A DNA stretch of 64,000 bases from Desulfovibrio piger (GTDB taxonomy: Bacteria; Desulfobacterota; Desulfovibrionia; Desulfovibrionales; Desulfovibrionaceae). The translations under genes were made by a program, and so were the position numbers. Below the pieces are notes generated by a model, which made no database searches, had not been told where the DNA came from, and was given only the letters and a program-made list of their open reading frames with translations. The DNA lies in the NCBI RefSeq assembly GCF_012843875.1, contig NZ_JABAFY010000002.1, forward strand, positions 62,001 through 126,000, given 5' to 3'. Shown one piece after another: positions 51,691 through 60,500 of the stretch; the first letter of the stretch is position 1; each line of letters begins with the position of its first letter.

Positions 51691-54497
51691 GGCACGCCCT
51701 GGAGGATGCCGGTTACAATCCCTATACCTATCCCGGCGCCGTCGCCGTCTTCGGCGGCACGCGCCTGAGCACCTACTACGTCAACTATATGTGCGCCGAC
51801 CTAGCGGACTACGGCACAGCGCGCTTCATGCAGGGCCATATCGGTACGGACCGCGACCATCTGTGCACCCGCGTCTCCTACAAGCTCAACCTGCGGGGCC
51901 CGGCCTTCAACCTGCAATGCGCCTGCTCCACTTCCCTCGTCAGCGTGCATCTGGCCTGCCAGAGCCTGCTCAACGGCGAGTGCGACATGGCCCTTGCCGG
52001 CGCCAGCGGCATCGACATCCCGCAGGAGCACGGCCATTTTTACCAGGAAGGCATGATCTTTTCGCCTGACGGGCATTGCCGCCCCTATGACGCCCAGGCG
52101 GAAGGCATCGTCTCGGGCAACGGCGTGGGCGTCGTGCTGCTCAAACGCCTGGAAGACGCCCTGCGCGACCGCGACGACATCCACGCGGTCATCCTGGGGA
52201 CGGCCATCAACAACGACGGCAATTCCAAGGTCGCCTATTCCGCGCCCAGCCTCGAAGGCCAGAGCGAAGTCATCGCCGAGGCCCTGGGCGTCAGCGGCGT
52301 CGATCCCGCCACCATCGCCTATGTGGAAGGGCACGGTACCGGCACCTATCTCGGTGACCCGCTGGAGGTCGAGGCCCTGAACCGCATCTACTCCCGCAAC
52401 AACCCCGCACGCGGTTATTGCGCTCTGGGATCGGTCAAGAGCAACGTCGGCCATCTGGAAGTGGCGGCGGGGGTGGCCAGCCTCATCAAGGCCATCCTTT
52501 CCATCAAACACGCCCGGATTGCCCCTACCTGCCACTTCAACAGCCCCAACCCCCGTATCGATTTCGCGTCCACCCCCTTCTTCGTCAACAAGACGGCCAT
52601 CGACTGGCCGCAGGGCTTCTCCCCCCGGCGCGCCGCCGTCAGCTCTTTCGGTGTGGGCGGGACCAATGCCCACCTGATCCTCGAGGAAGCGCCGCAGCGG
52701 GAAAGCTCCCGCAGTGCGGGGGCTGTCGCCAACCCTCTGATGGTGGTCTCCGCCAGGAGCGAAAAGGCCCTGAAGGAACTGGCAGGACGCTATGGGGAAT
52801 TCCTGGCCGGGCAGGATGCCGACGGTCTCGATCTGGCCGACTTCTGCCATACCACACAGGAAGGCCGGGAACATCACGCCGTCCGTCTCGCCGTGGTAGG
52901 CGAGAGCCTGGAAGAACTGCGCTCCGGCCTTGACGCGGCGATGACGCACGGGGAGTGGACCGCCACGAACACGGGCGACGAACACAGGCCCGTTTTCCTC
53001 TTCACCGGTCAGGGGGCGCAACGTTCGGGCATGGGGAAGGAACTCTACCAGGCGCAGCCGTGCTTCCGTGCGGAGCTCGACCGCTGCGCCCGCCTTTTCG
53101 ACCCTCTGCTGCCCGAGCCCCTGCTGCGCGTCATGTGGGACGCCGACAAGGCCGCGCTGCTCGACAACACCGCCTTCACCCAGCCGGCCCTGTTCAGTCT
53201 GGAATATGCCCTTGCCCGGATGTGGCAGTCCTTCGGTATCCAGCCTCTGGCCGCTGCCGGGCACAGCATCGGTGAATATGTGGCCGCGACCCTGGCAGGC
53301 GTGTTCAGCCTGGAGGATGCCGCACGTCTTGTGGCCGCACGGGGGCGCCTCATCGCCTCCCTGCCCGCCGGGGGCGGCATGAGCGCCGTGCTGGCTTCCG
53401 AAAAGGACGTCCTCGCCCTGCTCGCCGCCTGCGGCACGCCGGAACGGACAGGCATCGCCGCCGTCAACGGCTCCACGCAGACCGTCCTGTCGGGCCCGCT
53501 GGAAGACCTTGCCCGCATCGCCGACAAGGCCGGGAGCCTGGGCATCAGCATCCGCCACCTGCCGGTCTCCCATGCCTTCCATTCTTCCCTGATGGATTCC
53601 ATCCTCGACGACTTCGCCCGTGTGGCCGAAAGCATCGCCTATGACGCCCCCGGCCTGCCCGTAGTCAGCAATGTCACCGGCCGGCTGGTCGGGCCTGCCG
53701 AGATCTCCGGGGCCGACTACTGGGTGCGGCATATCCGCTCCACCGTGCGCTTTTTCGACGGCTTCCGCACGCTGCGGGACATGGCTCCCGCGGCCTGGCT
53801 GGAGCTGGGCCCGTCCGGCGTGCTGACGGCCCTCTGCCGCCGTGAACAGGCCCTGGAGAACAGCGGGGAAGACGGCGTCTGGGTCGCCGCCATGCATGCC
53901 GGGACCCCGGAATGGCGCCAGACATGCGAGGCCCTGGCCGCCCTCTACCGCAGTGGAGCGGATGTGGACTGGGCAGCATTTGCCCAGGACCAGCACTGGG
54001 GCCGCCTCCACCTGCCCCTCTACCCCTTCCAGGGGGAACGCCACTGGGTGGACGACTCGTTCCGCGGCATAGCCAGCGGAAGCACCGCCGCCCCGGCCGC
54101 CTCGCAGGACGACATCTGGCAGCGCCTGACCCGGGCTGCCGAATCCGCCTCCGGCGCTGAAGACGACCGCCCCGACGGCACCGAATACCGGGAGCATGCC
54201 CGGATGATCGAGACCTTCTGCTCCGGCTATGCCCTCGAGGCCCTGACGGATCTGGGGGCCTTCCCGGATGAGGGCTTCCATACCGCCCGGGACATCGCCG
54301 CACGCATAGGCCTGCCGGAACGGTTCGACCAGCTTCTTCCGCGCCTGCTGGAGAACCTGGCCGAACAAGGCCTCCTGGCCCGTGACGCCGCCGGCTCTTA
54401 CGGCCGCCCGGCCGCTCCGGACAGGGATCTCAGGGATCGTGTGACCAGCCTGCTCGACCGGCAGGAGGCCTCCGGCCTCTCTGACCGTCAATCATAG
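51690..54497 (+). CDS. PKS/NRPS segment 7: KS-AT(malonyl)-cMT(N-terminal part)
   Basis: KS continues as WHALEDAGYNPYTYPG with active Cys in QCACSTSLVSV, EGHGTGTYLGD and KSNVGHLEVA. Next comes a full AT (about 52990-53860; TGQGAQRSGMGK, active Ser in AAGHSIGEYVAA, and HAFHSSLMD, the His-Ala-Phe-His form typical of malonyl-CoA selectivity). After the post-AT linker (LPLYPFQGERHW) is the N-terminal lobe of a carbon methyltransferase (CSGYALEALTDLGAFP, LLENLAEQGLL). It ends at TAG 54495-54497 inside that domain. First ATG in frame is 51669, in the wrong part of the KS. This is the only intact AT in the locus. Confidence 0.84.
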   Translation, partial: WHALEDAGYNPYTYPGAVAVFGGTRLSTYYVNYMCADLADYGTARFMQGHIGTDRDHLCTRVSYKLNLRGPAFNLQCACSTSLVSVHLACQSLLNGECDMALAGASGIDIPQEHGHFYQEGMIFSPDGHCRPYDAQAEGIVSGNGVGVVLLKRLEDALRDRDDIHAVILGTAINNDGNSKVAYSAPSLEGQSEVIAEALGVSGVDPATIAYVEGHGTGTYLGDPLEVEALNRIYSRNNPARGYCALGSVKSNVGHLEVAAGVASLIKAILSIKHARIAPTCHFNSPNPRIDFASTPFFVNKTAIDWPQGFSPRRAAVSSFGVGGTNAHLILEEAPQRESSRSAGAVANPLMVVSARSEKALKELAGRYGEFLAGQDADGLDLADFCHTTQEGREHHAVRLAVVGESLEELRSGLDAAMTHGEWTATNTGDEHRPVFLFTGQGAQRSGMGKELYQAQPCFRAELDRCARLFDPLLPEPLLRVMWDADKAALLDNTAFTQPALFSLEYALARMWQSFGIQPLAAAGHSIGEYVAATLAGVFSLEDAARLVAARGRLIASLPAGGGMSAVLASEKDVLALLAACGTPERTGIAAVNGSTQTVLSGPLEDLARIADKAGSLGISIRHLPVSHAFHSSLMDSILDDFARVAESIAYDAPGLPVVSNVTGRLVGPAEISGADYWVRHIRSTVRFFDGFRTLRDMAPAAWLELGPSGVLTALCRREQALENSGEDGVWVAAMHAGTPEWRQTCEALAALYRSGADVDWAAFAQDQHWGRLHLPLYPFQGERHWVDDSFRGIASGSTAAPAASQDDIWQRLTRAAESASGAEDDRPDGTEYREHARMIETFCSGYALEALTDLGAFPDEGFHTARDIAARIGLPERFDQLLPRLLENLAEQGLLARDAAGSYGRPAAPDRDLRDRVTSLLDRQEASGLSDRQS

Positions 54498-54516
54498 GAA
54501 ACATGGAGAAATGACC

Positions 54517-57500
54517 ATGCCACAAGGATGCCATGAAAAACGTCAGGACCTTGTCCTGGACAACATCCCGCTGCTCTCGTTCATGAAACGCTGCGGCGAG
54601 AATTTCCGCGAGATACTGGGAGGCCGCAAGGATCCCAGACAGGTCATGTTCCCCGGCGGCAATCCTGACGCCGTGGAGAGCATCTACCAGGATACCCCGC
54701 AAAGCCGTTATTATAACGGGATCATGGCCAGGAGCCTGAAGGCCCTTGCCGATGCCCTGCCCATGGACCGCGCCCTCTCCATCCTGGAGATCGGCGCCGG
54801 CACGGGCGGGACGACCTCGGCCCTGCTGCCCGTCCTGCCCGCAGGACGCACCCGTTATGTCTATACGGACGTCTCCCCCCTGTTCACGGCCCGGGCCCGG
54901 GACCGCTTCGCCGCCTTCCCCTTCGTGGAATATGCCACGCTGGACATCAGCCGCGACCCGTTCCTTCAGGGCTTCCATGCCGACGAGTTCGATATCGTCG
55001 TCTGCGCCAATGTCCTGCACGCCACTGCCGACCTGACCGCCGCCCTGCGCCACATCAGCGCCGTGCTGGCCGCGGACGGCCTGCTCCTCCTGCGGGAGAT
55101 CACCCTGCCCCGGCCGGCCATGGGCTTCGAGATATCCTTCGGCTGCCTGCTCGACAAACTGCGTGACGGGGAGCTGCGCGGCGACAATCCCTTCCTGACC
55201 GCCGAGGGCTGGACCCACCTGCTGGACACGGAAGGATTCGACAGGACGGCCTGCTACCCTGCCCCCGCCGACGGCGACCTTGACGAACATGTCATCATCG
55301 CCCGCAACGGCAACGGCAGCCGCCAGGCCTTCAGTACCGGGATCGCGCCCGCCCGGACGGACGCACCGGACGGAGACGACACGGGCCATATCCTGCTGGG
55401 ACGGCGCCTCTCCTCCCCCCTGGCCGTGAGCCAGTATACGGCGGCGGTGAGCGGCACCCTGCAACCCTTCCTGGCCCAGCACCGCGTTTTCGACATCGTG
55501 GTCGTTCCGGGCACGGCGCATTTCGACCTGGCCGCCGCCGCGGGCATGGATCATTTCGGTACGGACCGTATCCGGCTCGAGAATGTGGTGCTGCGCGAGG
55601 CCCTCATGCTCGACGAAGGCGAACGCACCGTACAGGTCCTTGTCTCTCCCACGGAAAACGGGGCCGATTTCGAGATCTTCAGCCGGGGCGCCGGACAAGG
55701 ACAGGGGGAATGGCACCAGCATGTCTCCGGCCAGCTCGCCCCCGCCCACGAGCGCTCTGCCGAAAACGTCGACCTGGACCGCCTGCGTGAAGGTTGCGAC
55801 GAGGTGGACGTACAGGCCTTTTACGAAAAATTCGATGCCTACGGGGCCGTGCAGTACGGTCCGGCCTTCCGCAGCCTGCGGCGCCTGTGGCGCACCCGGG
55901 GCGGAGCTGTGGCCGAAGTGGCCCTGGACAGCGCCGAACGCGGCAAAAAAGGCGGTTTCATCATCCACCCGGCCCTGCTCGACAGTTGCCTGCAAAGCAT
56001 GGTCGCCGCTCTTGCCGCCACCGAGGATGACCTCACGGGCAACGGTTTCATGCCGTTCAGCGTGGAAAAAGTCATCTTCCACGGGCGTGCGCCCGAAACG
56101 GTCTGGTGCCGGGCCGTCATGAAGGAAGGCGACAGCTTCCGGCAGGAGATGTTCTCTGCCAGTTTCACCATCTTCACCCCCGAAGGCGAGCCCGTTTGCG
56201 AGATCGTCAACCTTACCATGCGCCGTACCAACAAGGAGACGCTGGAACTGCTCAAGGCCGGGCAGCGGCAGCATACCGACCTGTGCTATGACGTGGTCTG
56301 GCGCCAGGCCCTGATGCCGGAATCCGGGGACGCTGCCGGGCACTGGCTCATCCTGGCCGGTCGCGATACGGATTTTGCCCGTGCCCTCGCCCGTTCGCTG
56401 GAACAGCAGGGCGCTACGGCCATGCTCGCGGCCTGCGCCGGTACGGGACATCCTGACGACATGGCTGCCGTCGATCCCGGCGATGCCGACGCCTTCGCCC
56501 GTCTGATCCGCGACTGGCGGCAGGGCGGCACGCCCCGGGGCGTCGTGTTCCTCTGGGGCCTGGACTGCTACGAGACCGACTTCCTGGGCAGCGGCGGCGA
56601 AGCTCCCTTCAAGAACCATACGGCCCAGGCCTTCCTGCATCTGGCCCAGGCTCTGGCGGCACAGGAGGACGGCCCGTCCGTGCGCCTGGCCGTGCTGACC
56701 TGCCAGGCACAGGCCGCCCGCGCTTCGGATCAGCCCGTCCCCGCTCAAAGCCTGCTCTGGGGCCTGGAAAAATCCGTGGCCAACGAACTGGGCAACATCG
56801 CGCCGGTCATCATCGACATGGACCCCGTGGCCGCTCCCGAGGCCCAGCTTCCCACTCTGTGCGGCCTGCTGACCGCCCGCGGATACAAGGAAGACAAGCT
56901 GGCCCTGCGCGGCAGCAGCCTGCTGGCCCCCCGTCTGGTACGCGGCCTGCCTGCCGCCCGGCAGGTGCGCAACGCCCCGCTGGCCCGTCCCGAAACGCAG
57001 GCCTACCATCTGGATCTCGGCGGCGCGGGCATCGAGAACATCCGGGTCGCCCCGCTGCAGCGGCGTCTTCCCGGGCCCGGCGAGATCGAGATCGCGTCCG
57101 AAGCCTACGGCATGAACTTCCAGAACGTCATGGTAGCCATGGGCGTGGCCGACAAGATCAGGACCCTGGTGCTCGACTGCGCGGGCACGGTCTCCGCCGT
57201 TGGTGAAGGCGTGACCCGCTTCAGCCCCGGCGACCGGGTCTTCACCACCGTGTACGGCCCCTTCGCTTCCCACGTCTATGCCCGGGAAGCCTTTGCGGCC
57301 TCCATACCGGAAGGCATGCCGTTCACCGACGCTGCGGTGATCCCCACCGTCTTCATGACCGCCTGGCAGGCGCTCGTCCATGCGGCACGCCTCCAGCCCG
57401 GCGAACGGGTGTTGCTGCACTCGGCCACAGGGGGCGTGGGCCTTGCCGCCATCCAGATCGCCAGGGCACGCGGCGCGGTCATCCTTGCCACGGCGGGCAC

Positions 57501-60500
57501 GGAGCGCAAACGCGCCCTGCTGCGCTCCATGGGTATAGAGCACGTCTTCTCCTCGCGCTCCACGGCCTTCGAATCCCGGGTCCTCAAGGCCACAGGCGGA
57601 CAGGGCGTGCACGTGGTCCTCAACTTCCTTACCGGCGAGCTGGCCGACAGCAGCATGCGCTGCCTGACGGAAGGTGGCCGTTTCATCGAGATCGGCAAGA
57701 CCGATCTGCGCACGCCCGCACAGGTGGCGGCCATCCGTGACGATATCGAATACCACATCGTCGACCTTGAAAAACTGGGCAAGGAGGACGAGGCGCAGAT
57801 GCGCGGCATCTTCGCCGCCGTCATGGAAGGTTTTGCCGCCGGGCACTACACCCCCATAGCCCGGCGCGTCTTCACCATGGATGCCGCCAGGGACGCCTTC
57901 CGCTACATGCTCGAAGGACGCCATATCGGCAAGGTCGTCGTACGCAACGACTTTGCCCCCAGGCACGAAGGCATCCGCCGGGAGGCGGCCTACCTCGTCA
58001 CTGGTGGCCTGAGCGACCTGGGCCTGGCGCTGGCCGCCCACCTAGCTGCCCGTGGTGCCGGACAGGTGTGGCTGCTGGGACGCCGCCTGCCTGAGGCCGG
58101 TTCCGCCGGCGCGGCCGCGGTGGAAAAGATCGCCGCCACAGGATGCGATGTCCGCCTCCTGCAAGTGGACGTGACGGACAGGACCGCCCTGGCCGAGGCG
58201 TTCGGCACGCATCTGCTGCCCTCTCCCAGGCCGCTGGCGGGCGTCTTCCATCTGGCCGGCCTGCTGGACGACGCGCCCCTGTCCCGTCTCGACTGGGCCC
58301 GCTTCAATACCGTCCTCTCCCCCAAGGTGGACGGCAGCTGGTTCCTGCATGAACTGACACGCGATCTGGCGCTCGACCACTTCGTGGTCTTCTCCTCCAT
58401 CGCCTCGGTCTTCGGTACGCACGGCCAGGCCAACCACGTGGCCGCCAACACGTTCATGGACGCCCTCGTGGCTGCCCGCCGCGCTGACTTCCTCCCCGGC
58501 CTCAGCATCAACTGGGGAGCCTGGGGCGAGCTGGGGACCGTGGTGCGTCTGGGCATCCTCGACCGCATCCGCCAGCAGGGCGTCGAGGGCTTCGATACGG
58601 CCACAGGACTTGCCGTCCTCGACAGGCTCATGGCGTCCGGCGAGGGGAGCAATGTCGTCACCCGCATGGACTGGAACCGGATGCTGCCCATCCTGCAGGC
58701 CACTGCCGGCGCCGCCATGTACGAAGAGCTCCGGCACAGCCCCGCCGCCGCCCGCCCGGCCGAGACCGCGGGCAACAGCAGGCTTGCCGCGGAACTGCGC
58801 GCCCTTCCCATGAGCGGAAGGGAAGAACGGTTGCGCGCCTATCTCAAGAAAGAGATCGCCGGTTTCCTGCGCCTCGAAGAGGATGCCATCCCCGAGGATG
58901 TCAACCTGACCAGCCTGGGCATGGATTCGCTCATCAGCCTCGACCTGTTCCAGCGTATCAGCCGGGATCTGAAGATCCGCATCGCGCCGCACGAAGTCTC
59001 CGCCACGCCCACGGTGCAGGCCATGGCGGCCAGGTTCGCCCGTGACCTCGGCCCGGCCTCCGGCGAAGAGGAAACGGCACCGGCCGTGCAGTCCGGCACC
59101 CCCGCCACGAAGGAGGAAGGCGCCGGCCTTTCGGCCCTGCTCGTCCCCGCGCCGGACGAGGCTTTCGAGCCCTTCCCGCTCTCGGACATGCAGCAGGCCT
59201 ACTGGATAGGCCGCGACCAGTCCGGCCTGGCCCTCGGCGGCGTCAGCTGCCACTTCTACTTCGAAGCCCAGGCCCGGGGCCTGGACGCCGACCGCTATGA
59301 AGAGGCCTGGAACCGTCTCATCCTCCGCCAGCCTATGCTGCGTACGATCATCCTCGACGGCGAACGCCAGCAGGTGCTGGAGAAAGTCCCGCATTACACC
59401 ATCCGGCGGCATGACCTGCGCCAGAGCTCTCCGGAGGAAGCCGCGGCCCACTTCGAGCGCATCCGCATGGAGATGTCCCACGAAGTCCTGGACGTGGGCC
59501 GCTGGCCCAACTTCCGGGTGGAGGTTTCCCTGCTGCCCGATGATGCCTTGCGCATCCACCTCAGCTTCGACCTCATCCTGAGCGATTTCCACGGCATCAG
59601 CCAGATGCTCGCCGAGCTCTCGCTCATCTACAATGGCCAGGAGGACAAGCTCCCTGTGCTGGACATCACCTTCCGGGACTACCGTCTGGCCGAGGAACGC
59701 TACCGGGCCACCGGGATCTATGCCAGGGACCGCGACTACTGGCTCGCCCGTCTGGATGACCTGCCCGCCGCGCCGCGGCTGCCGCTGGCCACCAGCCCTG
59801 CCGCCATCGACCGCCCCGTCTTCAGCCGCAGGATGACGACCCTCGACAAGGAGACCTGGCAGCGCATCAAACAGCGCGGCGACGCCCGCGGCCTGGCTCC
59901 CACGGCCGTGGCCCTGGCGACCTTCGCCGAAGTCCTGGGGTGCTGGAGCGAAGAAAAGCGCTTCTGCATCAATCTGACCCTGTTCAACCGCCTGCCCCTG
60001 CATCGTCAGGTCAATGCCCTAGTCGGCGAATTCACCTCCAACAGCCTCCTGGCGGTGGACCTGACGCAGGGAGGGAGCTTCGAGACCCGGGCTGGACGGC
60101 TGTGGAGCCGCCTGTGGGACGACATGGAACACCGTTCCTTCAGCGGCATCCGCGTCCTGCGCGAACTGGGCCGCAGACGCGGCACGGCGGCGGGCATCAT
60201 GCCCGTGATCTTCACCAGCGCCCTGTCCATGGAATCCTCTTCCGGCACCTTTGCCCTCGGGCAGATGGGGCACGAGGTCTACAGCATCTCCCAGACCCCG
60301 CAGGTCTGGCTCGACCATCAGCTGTTCGAAGTGGACGGCGAGCTGCGCATCGTCTTCGATTATGTACGCGATCTCTTCCCTGACGGGATGATCGATGCCA
60401 TGTTCGAAGCCTACGCCGAGGCCCTGCGCCGCCTCTCCCGCGACGACGCGGCCTGGGGCGATGCCGTGCCGGGCATCCGGGTCATGGCCATGGGCGGCGC

